The notes under the pieces were generated by a model. It worked only from the letters and a program-made list of their open reading frames with translations. It was not told the origin of the DNA and ran no database searches. 64,000 nt of DNA. Origin: Collinsella sp. (GTDB lineage: Bacteria > Actinomycetota > Coriobacteriia > Coriobacteriales > Coriobacteriaceae). Position numbers and translations under genes: made by a program. The stretch spans positions 136,360-200,359 of the forward strand of contig DXML01000012.1 in NCBI GenBank assembly GCA_019414205.1, written 5' to 3'. Of the stretch, positions 1 to 8,809 are shown one piece after another; position 1 is the stretch's first letter, and the number at the start of each line of letters is the position of its first letter.

Positions 1-1175
1 AGGCCGCTGACGACGCTAAGGCCGCTGACGCCGACAAGGCGAAGTGCGTGGGTGAGGGCGATATCGTAAGGGACTTCGATCCCGCGGCAGGCGAAGGTCT
101 CAAGCGCGAGCGCGTGACCTGTGAAGCCCCTCAGCATCTGAGTGCCGAGGCCGTGCCGTATTTGGTCCTGCGCCGTCGTGACGGCGAGGACGAGGACGCG
201 CCGCTCGTGCCGCGTCTGACGTCCGCTTCGCAGATCGAGGCCTATTCCACCTGCCCGCTATGCTGGTTCGTGTCGTATCGCGTCAAGCCCCAGTCCATCG
301 ATGCGGGCTTTGGCAACATGGAGAAGGGCAACTTTGTCCATGACGTGCTGGAGCACTTGCATGCGCGTCTTCCGCAGGAGGGCATGGAGCGCGTGACGCC
401 CATGAATCTGCCGCGCGCGAAGGAGCTGCTGCACGAGGTCTTTGCTGAGACCCTGGCCGAGCACGCCGGCAAGCGCGGTACCGAGGGCCCGCTGGTGCCG
501 CTCTCCCCGGTGGAGGAGCGTCAGGTGGCCGAGATTCTGCCGCAGTTGGAAGGCGTGCTCGCCTACGAGTCCGAGGCGCTCGCGCCCTTCGCGCCGCGCT
601 ATCTGGAGTTTGCGTTCAACGAGCTCCAGGTCGAGTATGCCGGTTGGCCGCTCGGCGGGCGCATCGACCGCGTGGATGTGGATGTCGAGAATCACGCCGT
701 GGTAATCGACTACAAGCATCGTTCGGGTGTCGAGGAGTTTAAGCTCGCCGACCCCACGGTGCGCGACGAGGAGTCGGGCGAGGCCCCCATCGACGACCCG
801 CGCTGGCTGCCGCCCCATACCCAGACACTCATCTACGCGCAGGCCATGCGTCGGGCGCTGGGCCTAGATACCCGCGCAGCGCTCTACTTTTCCACCAAGG
901 GCGGCAATCCCGCGCTGCGCGGCGCCGCAAGTGCCGAGCTGCTCGAGGAAGAGCGCGGCGACGGTCGCATCCCGGGCCTTAAGAAGGGCTTTCCCGGCGA
1001 GGGCGGCAACATGGACTTCGATGCGCTGCTCGACCGCGTGGAGACCGGCATTGCCGAGCGCCTGCGCGAGCTCGAGGCGGGCGACGTCGCCGCTGTCGAT
1101 CCGACGTCGGCGCAGGCCGCGCATGCGCGCTGCTCGTATAACCACGAAGGAACGTTTGTAAGGAGGGACGTGTAG
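1..1175 (+). CDS. AddB-like PD-(D/E)XK nuclease, C-terminal part (5' end outside window)
   Basis: The reading frame is open to the left edge of the window, so only the C-terminal part of the protein is present; the GTG at 48 is internal, not a start. The visible part is a RecB-family nuclease domain. A Cys-rich entry (TCPLCWF) is followed by GNFVHDVLEHL, then GGRIDRVD and VVIDYKHRSG, which carry the usual metal-binding His, Asp, Asp and Lys. A late Cys lies in ARCSYNHEG; AddB proteins often hold an Fe-S cluster with one early and several late Cys, but the full set is not obvious here. The next gene is addA, 3 nt away, with its ribosome site inside this gene's end. The pair would form an AddAB-type helicase-nuclease for double-strand-break repair. 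The family call is firm; AddB in particular is inferred from the neighbour. Confidence 0.8.
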   Translation, partial: AADDAKAADADKAKCVGEGDIVRDFDPAAGEGLKRERVTCEAPQHLSAEAVPYLVLRRRDGEDEDAPLVPRLTSASQIEAYSTCPLCWFVSYRVKPQSIDAGFGNMEKGNFVHDVLEHLHARLPQEGMERVTPMNLPRAKELLHEVFAETLAEHAGKRGTEGPLVPLSPVEERQVAEILPQLEGVLAYESEALAPFAPRYLEFAFNELQVEYAGWPLGGRIDRVDVDVENHAVVIDYKHRSGVEEFKLADPTVRDEESGEAPIDDPRWLPPHTQTLIYAQAMRRALGLDTRAALYFSTKGGNPALRGAASAELLEEERGDGRIPGLKKGFPGEGGNMDFDALLDRVETGIAERLRELEAGDVAAVDPTSAQAAHARCSYNHEGTFVRRDV

Positions 1176-1178
1176 ACC

Positions 1179-4100
1179 ATGGATCTTTCGACTTTGATGC
1201 CGCAACAGCTGCAAGTCGTCAAAACGCTCGACCGCCCGCTGTTTGTCTCGGCGGGTGCCGGCTCGGGCAAGACCTTTACCCTCACGCGCCGCATTGTCTA
1301 TGCGCTCTCGCCCGAATCCGGTCCGTTTGTCGAGCATCTGGACCAGGTGCTCGCCATTACCTTTACCAAAGATGCCGCGGCCGAGATTCGCGACCGTGTG
1401 CGCCGTGCGCTTATCGAAGAGGGCATGGACGAGGAGGCCCTGACGGTCGACGACGCTTGGATCTCGACCATCCACGGCATGTGCTCGCGTATCCTGCGCG
1501 CACACGCGTTGGAGCTGGGCATCGATCCTGAGTTCACGGTGCTCACCGATACCGATGAGCTTATGGATCAGGCTGTTGAGCATGTGCTGGGGCGCGCGAC
1601 GGCGCCCGATGCCGCGCCTGAGCTCGCCGCTTCGCTTAAGGCCCTCTACGCTTGGTATCCCATGGCGGGCGAGGGTGGGCCGTTTGGCGCCGGTACCACC
1701 ATCAAAGGCCTGGTGCGCGACCTGTTGGAGCTATCGAGCCAGCTGCCGGGTGGCATGGACGATGTGCGCGTGGCGCACGGCCAGGCCGACACCTCGGCGC
1801 TTGCCGATGCCTATCGTGCGGCGTTGGGTGCGAGCAAGGCCGCGACCGAGAAAGCGCAGGTGGCACTCGACGCCATCGATGCGTTCGAGGCGAGTGGCAA
1901 AACCATGGAGGATGCGGTGCGACTCATGATGTCGTGCAGCATGCCTCGGGCGAGCAAGGCGTTCCCAAAGGAACAGGTCGAGCTGCTCAAGGCGGAGGCT
2001 GCCGATGCGTTTATCAATATCGTGCTTGCCTGCGGCGGTCCGGCGCTCGATGCACTGGTGGGGCTTGCCCGTGCTGTGGAGGCGGAGTACCGCGCGCTTA
2101 AGGCCGGCCAGTCAGCGCTCGATAACAACGACCTGCTGCGTATGGCGTACGAGGCGCTGCGCGACTACCCGGCTATTCGAGCTGCCTATGAGGGCCGCTT
2201 TAAGATGGTCATGATCGACGAGTTCCAGGATACCGACCAGATGCAGGTCGATTTGATACGCTATCTGACGGGTGCGGGGGAGCGCGCGCTGTGTACCGTG
2301 GGCGATGCGCAGCAGTCGATCTATCGCTTCCGTGGTGCCGAGGTCGAGGTCTTCCGCCGCCAGGAGCGCAAGGTGGGATCGACGACGGCGTCTGAGGCGA
2401 CTGCCGTGGCCGACGCCCCTGCTGGCGAGCTCGTTAAACTTGTGCGCAACTTCCGCAGCCATGACGAGGTGCTGCGTTACGTGGCACGCATCTTCGACGG
2501 CGATGACGGCGGCCTGATGCAGGGCTTTTTGGATCTTGAGGCGAGCGACGGCCGCAAGGACACGCTGGTAGCGGACGCCTCGCGTCGTCAGGCACTCTTT
2601 GTTGCCGGCGGCAGTACGCAGGAGCGCACACAGGCCAAGGCCCGCGCGATCGCGGAGCGGTTCCGCGCGCTTGCCGATGCCGGCCAGCCCCAGGGCGGCA
2701 TGGTGCTGCTGCTGGGCCGCATGACCAACGCCGACGTTTATGCCCAGGCTCTCCGCGATCAGGGGCTCGACTGCGTGATCGCGGGTGGCTCGGTCTTTGC
2801 CCAGGCAGCCGAGGTGCAGACGGTGCGCGCCCTGGTTTGTGCGCTCGCCAATCCGGCCGATACGGCGCAGGGCCTTATGCCGCTGCTCGCCTCGCCGATG
2901 TTTGCGCTCGGCGCCCAGGAGTTCCTGGCGCTGGCGACCAAGCTCGACGATCAGACGGGTGAGACGTCGCGCCGCAACATCGATGCGGGCATCATGGGCG
3001 ATTCCGATGTGCCGGGCTTGCAGAACCTGCCGCTCGTAACGCGCGCCCGCGAGGTGCTGCGGTATGCGCTTCGTCGCGTGGGCCGCGATTCGTTCGCCGC
3101 CATCGCGCGCGACGTGGTCAACGCCTCCGGCTGGTTTGTGCGTCTGGCGCAGCATGGTCCCGAGGGCAAGGCCATTGCCGCCAACGTGCTCAAGGCGCTC
3201 GATGCCGTGGCTGAGGCTGAGGCCGAGTTCGGCAACTCGCCGCGTTCCATCGCGCTGGCCTTTGACCGCTTCCTGGCGGGCAAGGAGGCCCCGGGCGCAC
3301 TCAACGAGGAGGGTGACGGCGCGGTGCGCATCATGACCGTGCATGCATCCAAGGGCCTGGAGTATCCGGTCGTGGCGGTTGCGGAGTGCTTTGGCGTGCG
3401 CAAATCGTCCGGTGCGGCTCAGATGGGGCGTGTTGAGGGCGGAGCGCAGGTCGTGGCGCTGCCGGCACGCTTCGACGGCGTTAAACTCGCGGACGGTACC
3501 TTTGTGAAGGGCGATGACGTCAAAAAGCAGTTTGAGCATGCGTTTAAGGGCAAGGGCACGTCGCTATGGTTGCCGCCGGAGCTCATGGAGGACGTGTGCG
3601 CGACGGGCTCTCCCGCTGAGGCATTTGCTCGCCTGCGCAACGATGACCTGCAGCTTTCGCTCGAGGAGCGGGCCCGCTTGCTCTATGTTGCCATGACGCG
3701 TGCGCGCGAGCTGGTGATCTTGGCGATGGATGCCGGCGTGAGCCGTGGCAAGCTGTGCGCGCCGACCTTCGACGTCGAGACCGATCTGACCTATGACGTG
3801 CTGCGCCGTATTTTGCCGACCGACAGTCTGGACATGCCGCAGCTCGATAGCGACCGTTTGGTGTTCGACAACTCCAAGCCGGGCGACTACGAGCTTATCT
3901 CGCTGGCGGACTTTACGTTTGGCGAGCAGGCGTTTGAGGCCAATGCTTCTCTGGATGCCGAGGGCAGGCTTGTCCGCGGCGATGCGGAGCCGGAGGGCGC
4001 CGGTGCGGATGCCCGCGCCGCCGTTCCCGGCCCTGCCGACCCCGAGCCCGATGCGTTTGAGCTCGTGTATCCCCAGACGGTGGGCGTGCGCATGGGCGCC

Positions 4101-4802
4101 TGCCCGTATCCGGCGCGCGATTCGTACAGCTACTCGTCAATTGCCGCGGCGCTGCATGCCGAGTCCGAGGACCGTGCCGCCGAGGCGCACACGCCCATGG
4201 ACGAGGTAGGCGATGATGCAGAGTCGGATGGCTCGGAGATGGCCGATGCAGACGTGGCTGCTGTCGAGCCCGCCGGCAACCCCATGGCGCTGGGCTCGGC
4301 GTTCCATGCCGCCTGCCAGTGGCTGATCGAGATGGGTGCCGATGCGCTGCCCACCGCGCGCGCCGACGCCCTGGCTCGCCTGTGGCGCCTGACGCCGGAG
4401 CAGCGCGAGCGCTTCGACGTTGCCCTGGACCGCTGGCTCAAGTCGGCTGTTCGTGCCGACCTGCTCGCGTGGCCATGCGTTCGCGCCGAGGTGCCGTTCT
4501 TTTCGCTGGGCTGTGAGGACGAGGACATCGCTCGCTACGGTGCATATGCCGAAGGCGCCATCGACGCTTTGGCGACGAACCCGGCGGATTCGTCATGCGC
4601 GCTGGTCATCGACTACAAGACGGGCGGGACGCCGGACGAGACGCCGGAACAGCTGCAGGAGAAGCACGCCCTGCAGGCGCGCGTCTACTCCGATGTGTTG
4701 CACAAGGCGGGCTTTGAGGCCGTGACCGTTAAGTTCGTCCGCGTGGAGCAAGTCGACCCCGCCAACCCGTGCGAGCCTCAGGTGGTCACCTACAGCCTCT
4801 AG
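1179..4802 (+). CDS. addA: ATP-dependent helicase-nuclease subunit A (UvrD/RecB family)
   Basis: This 1207-residue superfamily 1A helicase carries a C-terminal nuclease and is the size of AddA. Walker A (AGAGSGKT) is at residues 25-32, and motif II (MIDEFQDTDQMQ) is near 345, followed by GDAQQSIYRFRG. The later motifs VRIMTVHASKGLEYP and LLYVAMTRARELV are present. The last 80 residues hold a PD-(D/E)XK nuclease (EGAIDAL, then LVIDYKTGG near 1141, then LQARVYSD). Both helicase and nuclease residues look intact. With the upstream AddB-like protein it would unwind and resect broken DNA ends for RecA loading. The ATG at 1179 has an AAGGAGGG site at 1160-1166, within the preceding coding region, which suggests translational coupling. 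An acidic, low-complexity stretch around residues 925-1045 separates the helicase from the nuclease and is probably a linker. Confidence 0.93.
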   Translation: MDLSTLMPQQLQVVKTLDRPLFVSAGAGSGKTFTLTRRIVYALSPESGPFVEHLDQVLAITFTKDAAAEIRDRVRRALIEEGMDEEALTVDDAWISTIHGMCSRILRAHALELGIDPEFTVLTDTDELMDQAVEHVLGRATAPDAAPELAASLKALYAWYPMAGEGGPFGAGTTIKGLVRDLLELSSQLPGGMDDVRVAHGQADTSALADAYRAALGASKAATEKAQVALDAIDAFEASGKTMEDAVRLMMSCSMPRASKAFPKEQVELLKAEAADAFINIVLACGGPALDALVGLARAVEAEYRALKAGQSALDNNDLLRMAYEALRDYPAIRAAYEGRFKMVMIDEFQDTDQMQVDLIRYLTGAGERALCTVGDAQQSIYRFRGAEVEVFRRQERKVGSTTASEATAVADAPAGELVKLVRNFRSHDEVLRYVARIFDGDDGGLMQGFLDLEASDGRKDTLVADASRRQALFVAGGSTQERTQAKARAIAERFRALADAGQPQGGMVLLLGRMTNADVYAQALRDQGLDCVIAGGSVFAQAAEVQTVRALVCALANPADTAQGLMPLLASPMFALGAQEFLALATKLDDQTGETSRRNIDAGIMGDSDVPGLQNLPLVTRAREVLRYALRRVGRDSFAAIARDVVNASGWFVRLAQHGPEGKAIAANVLKALDAVAEAEAEFGNSPRSIALAFDRFLAGKEAPGALNEEGDGAVRIMTVHASKGLEYPVVAVAECFGVRKSSGAAQMGRVEGGAQVVALPARFDGVKLADGTFVKGDDVKKQFEHAFKGKGTSLWLPPELMEDVCATGSPAEAFARLRNDDLQLSLEERARLLYVAMTRARELVILAMDAGVSRGKLCAPTFDVETDLTYDVLRRILPTDSLDMPQLDSDRLVFDNSKPGDYELISLADFTFGEQAFEANASLDAEGRLVRGDAEPEGAGADARAAVPGPADPEPDAFELVYPQTVGVRMGACPYPARDSYSYSSIAAALHAESEDRAAEAHTPMDEVGDDAESDGSEMADADVAAVEPAGNPMALGSAFHAACQWLIEMGADALPTARADALARLWRLTPEQRERFDVALDRWLKSAVRADLLAWPCVRAEVPFFSLGCEDEDIARYGAYAEGAIDALATNPADSSCALVIDYKTGGTPDETPEQLQEKHALQARVYSDVLHKAGFEAVTVKFVRVEQVDPANPCEPQVVTYSL

Positions 4803-4813
4803 CCCTCAATAAC

Positions 4814-4876
4814 TTGCGGTGGAATACGGACTGTTTTGGCCAAAAAAGCCGCCAAACAGTCCGCATTTCACCGCAA
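4814..4876. repeat. 63-bp palindromic dispersed element, copy 1
   Basis: This near-perfect inverted repeat starts TTGCGGTGGAATA and ends with its complement, TTTCACCGCAA. The arms are about 27 nt and flank a short A-rich centre (CAAAAAA). A second copy of exactly the same length, with the same terminal 13 nt, lies at 59864-59926. It occupies the gap between addA and dnaE. The spacing and conserved ends suggest a mobile palindromic unit (REP/MITE-like) rather than a simple terminator, although it could also stop transcription from addA. Confidence 0.75.
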
Positions 4877-4932
4877 CTGCGTGAGGAGCCGTGTGGGTTT
4901 GGCTAGGTTCGGGTGCTGTCCGTGCCGTGGGG

Positions 4933-4938
4933 TAAAAT
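4933..4938 (+). promoter_or_regulatory. Possible -10 box for dnaE
   Basis: TAAAAT, preceded by GGGG, lies 40 nt upstream of the dnaE ATG. No convincing -35 box is seen. The same GGGTAAAAT string occurs at about 23676-23684. Confidence 0.3.
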
Positions 4939-4977
4939 CGTTCAGTCAGAACACGAACCCGCATCGGAGCTCATCAC

Positions 4978-7900
4978 ATGGCATTCGTCCATCTGCACAA
5001 TCACACTGTTTTCTCCATGCTCGACGGCGCAACCCGTATCCAGGATATGGTCAATCGCGCCGTAGAGCTGGGCATGCCCGCCGTCGCCATTACCGACCAC
5101 GGCTACATGTATGGCGTGCCCGACCTGGCGCTGGCCTGCGACGCCGTCAACCACAACACGCCTGAGTACAAAACCTGGAGTCACGACAAGGCCTTTTTGG
5201 AAAAGGATCGCCGCGACGAGCTAGTGGAGCCCGATCCCGAGGAAAACCCGCGCGAGCATGCCCAGTATGTGAAGGACATGGCCATGTGGGACGAGAAGGG
5301 CAACATCGACGAGCTCAAGCCGCCTCTGGTCATCAAGCCCATCTTTGGCTGCGAGGTCTACTTTACGCCGGACGAGACCCTTGCTCGCGACCATAAGCCC
5401 GAGCTCTACCACATGATCCTTCTGGCCAAGGACCAGGAGGGCTACGTCAACCTGATGCAGACGGTCTCCGAGGCAGCCGTGCAGGGCTTTTACTACAAGC
5501 CCCGCGTGACGCTCGACAACCTGCGCCGCCACGCCAAGGGCATGATCTGCACCAGCGCCTGCATCGCGGGCATCATTCCCAAATACATCGACCGCGGTGA
5601 CATGGAGGGCGCCATCAAGTGGGCCGAGACCTTCCGTGATACCTTCGAACCTGGCGACTTTTATATCGAGATCCAGGAACACGGCATCACCACCGACAAC
5701 GGCCTGACCGATGAGCAGATGGACCGCACGCTCATCGACATCGCCAAGCAGGTAGGCGTCAAGGTCATCGCCACCAACGACTTCCACTACCTGCGCCGCG
5801 AGGACGCTCCCGTGCAGGACGTCATCATGTGCATCGGCATGAACGCCAAGGTCGACGACCCCAACCGCATGCGCATGACTGGCTCGGAGTTTTACATGAA
5901 GACCGAGGAGGAGATGCGGGCGATGTTCCCGTATTGCCCCGAGGCCTGCGACAACACGCTCGAGATCGCCGACAAGTGCTACGTCGAGCTGGACTGGGAC
6001 TCCATCATCCTGCCGCGCTTCCCGTTGCTCGACCCCGGCGAGACGCACGAGAGTCAGTTCCGCCGCGAGTGCGAGAAGGGCCTGCGCCAGCACTACGGTG
6101 ACGACTGGGCCACGCGCGAGATCGGTGGCGTCAACATCAAAGAGCGCTTTGAGTACGAATACAAAGTCATCTGCGACAAGGGCTTTGCCGCCTACTTTTT
6201 GATTGTTGCCGAGTACGTGCAATGGGCCAAGGACAACGGCATCGGCGTCGGCCCCGGCCGTGGCTCGGCTGCCGGCGCTATCGTCGCCTACGCCATGAAC
6301 ATCACCGCGTTCGATCCGCTCGAGAACGGCCTGATGTTCGAGAGGTTCCTGTCCCCGCAGCGTACCGAGATGCCCGATATCGATATGGACTTCGACGATG
6401 AGCGGCGCCTCGAGGTCGTGGAGCACGTTCGCCAGCTCTACGGCCCCGAGAAGGTCACCCACGTCATCACCTACTCGACCATTAAGGCCAAGCAGGCCAT
6501 CAACGACGCCGCGCGCGTCCTGGACTACCCGGTCTACATGGGTCAGCGCCTGTCCAAGATGGTTTCGAGCGACCCCAAGGTCAAGCTCAAGCAGGTGCTC
6601 GACAAGCAACCCGGCAAAGAGGATCTGTTTAACCCCGATTTTGCCGAGGCCTATAAAAAGGACGACGACGCCCGCCGCATCATCGACACGGCGCTCTCAA
6701 TCGAGGGCCTCACCCGTGGCGAGGGTGTGCACGCGTGCGCCGTTCTGATCTGCCGCGACCCCGTCAACGAGCACGTACCCACCAAGCTCGACACCAAGGG
6801 CGGCGTCGAGATTACCCAGTACGAGGGTCATACCGTTGCCGACATGGGCCTGCTCAAGATGGACTTCTTGGGCCTGCGCACGCTGACGGTTATCTCTAAG
6901 GCCAAGGCAAACATCAAAAAGAACTTCGGCATCGACATCAAAGAGGAAGAGATCCCCTTTGACGACCCCGAGATCTTTAAGCTCATGGGCTCCGGCCATA
7001 CCGCCGGCGTCTTCCAGGTCGAGTCCGCCGGCATGACGGCCACGATCAAGAACATGAAGCCCACCGAGTACAAGCACGTCGTGGCATTGATCGCTCTGTA
7101 CCGCCCGGGCCCGCTGGGCGCCGGCATGGTCTCGTCCTACATCAACCGTATGAACGGCAAGGAGCCGGCCGTCTCCTACGACGACCGCCTGGACGACATC
7201 CTGGGCGAAACCTACGGCACCATGGTCTACCAGGAACAGGTTATGCTCATCTCCGTCGAGATGTGCGGCTTCTCCAAGGGCGAATCGGACTCGCGTATCC
7301 GTAAGCCCGTGGCTAAGAAAAAGATTAAGCTGCTCACGTCGACGGTGCTGCACTGGGAGGATGGCTCGGACGAGACCACCTACGACCACTGGATGAACGG
7401 CGCTATCAAGAACAACTACACGCGCGAGGTCGCCCAGAAGATTTGGGACGATGTTCTCGAGTTCGCATCCTACGCCTTCAACAAGTCGCACTCCGCCGGC
7501 TACGCCATCCTGGTTATGCAGACGGCGTGGCTCAAGGCGCACTATCCGCACGAGTACATGGCGGCCGTTCTGACGTCCTATACGGGCAAGACCGACAAGA
7601 TCGTTCACTACGTCTCGGCGTGCCGTCACGACGGCATCCCCGTGCTGTCACCAGATGTCAACGAGTCCGGTACCGAGTTCACGGCTACCAAGGAGGGCGT
7701 GCGCTTTGGTCTGGCCGGCATCCGCGGCGTGGGCACCGGTGTGGCACAGGCGATTATCGCCGAGCGCGAGGCGGGCGGCCCGTTTAAGACGCTGCACGAC
7801 TTTGTCGAGCGCGTGGACTCGAGCCAGGCCAACCGTCGCGTAATCGAATCGCTCATCAAGGCAGGCGCCTTCGACTCCACGGGGTATCCGCGTCGCCAGA

Positions 7901-8781
7901 TGATGCACTTTGTGGACAAGAACAACCCCGAGAACATCATCGATGCCGCAGTAAAGCGCCAGAAGGATCGCGCGAGCGGGCAGACGTCGTTTTTCGACAT
8001 GTTTGGCGATGTTGAGGGCTCGGGCTTTGAGGTCAGCGTGCCCGATCCGGACGGTCAGGAGTGGGACCGCCACCTTAAGCTGAGCCAGGAGAAGGAGGTT
8101 CTGGGCATCTATGTCTCGGACCACCCGCTGCGCCCGTTTGAGTATGCACTAGCCAAGGCGCGCGACTTCTCGTTCTCGCAGATCGATACCGGCTACGAGG
8201 TGCAAAACCCCACGGGCGGTACCATCAACCAGGAGATTCCCGAGGGCAAGGCGCTGTGGTGGGCCGGCATGGTCTCGAGCGTGTCCAAGCGCGTGACCAA
8301 AAACGGCGACCCCATGGGCATCGTGCAGCTCGAGGACATGGAAGGCGAGGCCACGGTCGTGGTGTTCCCCAAGACCTACAAGGAGGCCGAGGGGTACCTG
8401 TACGGCGAGGTCGATCCCGAGACCGGTGCTCAGCTGTCCGACGCGTTTGTGCGTATTAAGGGCAAGCTCGAGCGCTCGGACCGCGGCGACCAGATCATCG
8501 CGCAGGAGATCGTGCCGCTGGAGCTCAACGAGGAGAACAACAAGCCCAAGGTGTTTGAGGTCATGGTGCCCAACAGCCGCTTTAGCCAGGGCAATATGGC
8601 GCGCCTGGCCACGGTGCTCACCGCTAACCCGGGTGGCGATCGCGTGGAGATCTTTATCGAGCAGGTGGACGGGCGCGTGCTGCGCGCCGAGGTGCCTGCC
8701 AAGGTCAACGCACGCTCGATTCCGCTGCTAGCCGAGGCCAAGGCGATTGTGGGTAATCAGGGACGCGTGACGGTTATCTAA
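4978..8781 (+). CDS. dnaE: DNA polymerase III alpha subunit
   Basis: This 1267-residue protein is the replicative DNA polymerase catalytic subunit. The PHP domain starts at the N-terminus (HLHNHTVFSMLDGA), with further metal-site motifs such as ITDHGYMYG. The polymerase core has GPGRGSAAGAIVAYAM and the catalytic acidic motif PDIDMDFDDE near residue 465. A helix-hairpin-helix region lies near 914 (LAGIRGVGTGVAQAI) and an OB-fold near 1095 (GMVSSVSKRVTKNGDP). Length and domain order are those of DnaE1-type enzymes. The segment after SRIRKPVAKKK differs from the usual RKAMGKK text and carries a short insertion (HWEDGSDETTYDHW). The ATG at 4978 begins exactly at the PHP domain. It is followed after 28 nt by a helicase gene on the same strand. 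Confidence 0.97.
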   Translation: MAFVHLHNHTVFSMLDGATRIQDMVNRAVELGMPAVAITDHGYMYGVPDLALACDAVNHNTPEYKTWSHDKAFLEKDRRDELVEPDPEENPREHAQYVKDMAMWDEKGNIDELKPPLVIKPIFGCEVYFTPDETLARDHKPELYHMILLAKDQEGYVNLMQTVSEAAVQGFYYKPRVTLDNLRRHAKGMICTSACIAGIIPKYIDRGDMEGAIKWAETFRDTFEPGDFYIEIQEHGITTDNGLTDEQMDRTLIDIAKQVGVKVIATNDFHYLRREDAPVQDVIMCIGMNAKVDDPNRMRMTGSEFYMKTEEEMRAMFPYCPEACDNTLEIADKCYVELDWDSIILPRFPLLDPGETHESQFRRECEKGLRQHYGDDWATREIGGVNIKERFEYEYKVICDKGFAAYFLIVAEYVQWAKDNGIGVGPGRGSAAGAIVAYAMNITAFDPLENGLMFERFLSPQRTEMPDIDMDFDDERRLEVVEHVRQLYGPEKVTHVITYSTIKAKQAINDAARVLDYPVYMGQRLSKMVSSDPKVKLKQVLDKQPGKEDLFNPDFAEAYKKDDDARRIIDTALSIEGLTRGEGVHACAVLICRDPVNEHVPTKLDTKGGVEITQYEGHTVADMGLLKMDFLGLRTLTVISKAKANIKKNFGIDIKEEEIPFDDPEIFKLMGSGHTAGVFQVESAGMTATIKNMKPTEYKHVVALIALYRPGPLGAGMVSSYINRMNGKEPAVSYDDRLDDILGETYGTMVYQEQVMLISVEMCGFSKGESDSRIRKPVAKKKIKLLTSTVLHWEDGSDETTYDHWMNGAIKNNYTREVAQKIWDDVLEFASYAFNKSHSAGYAILVMQTAWLKAHYPHEYMAAVLTSYTGKTDKIVHYVSACRHDGIPVLSPDVNESGTEFTATKEGVRFGLAGIRGVGTGVAQAIIAEREAGGPFKTLHDFVERVDSSQANRRVIESLIKAGAFDSTGYPRRQMMHFVDKNNPENIIDAAVKRQKDRASGQTSFFDMFGDVEGSGFEVSVPDPDGQEWDRHLKLSQEKEVLGIYVSDHPLRPFEYALAKARDFSFSQIDTGYEVQNPTGGTINQEIPEGKALWWAGMVSSVSKRVTKNGDPMGIVQLEDMEGEATVVVFPKTYKEAEGYLYGEVDPETGAQLSDAFVRIKGKLERSDRGDQIIAQEIVPLELNEENNKPKVFEVMVPNSRFSQGNMARLATVLTANPGGDRVEIFIEQVDGRVLRAEVPAKVNARSIPLLAEAKAIVGNQGRVTVI

Positions 8782-8809
8782 GCTACCCCGGGTGAGATTG
8801 GAGGAAGTG

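Noticed and set aside
5221..6609. Long minus-strand open frame opposite dnaE (462 codons)
   Set aside because: Shadow of a GC-rich gene: no ribosome site, low-complexity Val/Leu/Asp/His text, and dnaE on the other strand is certain.
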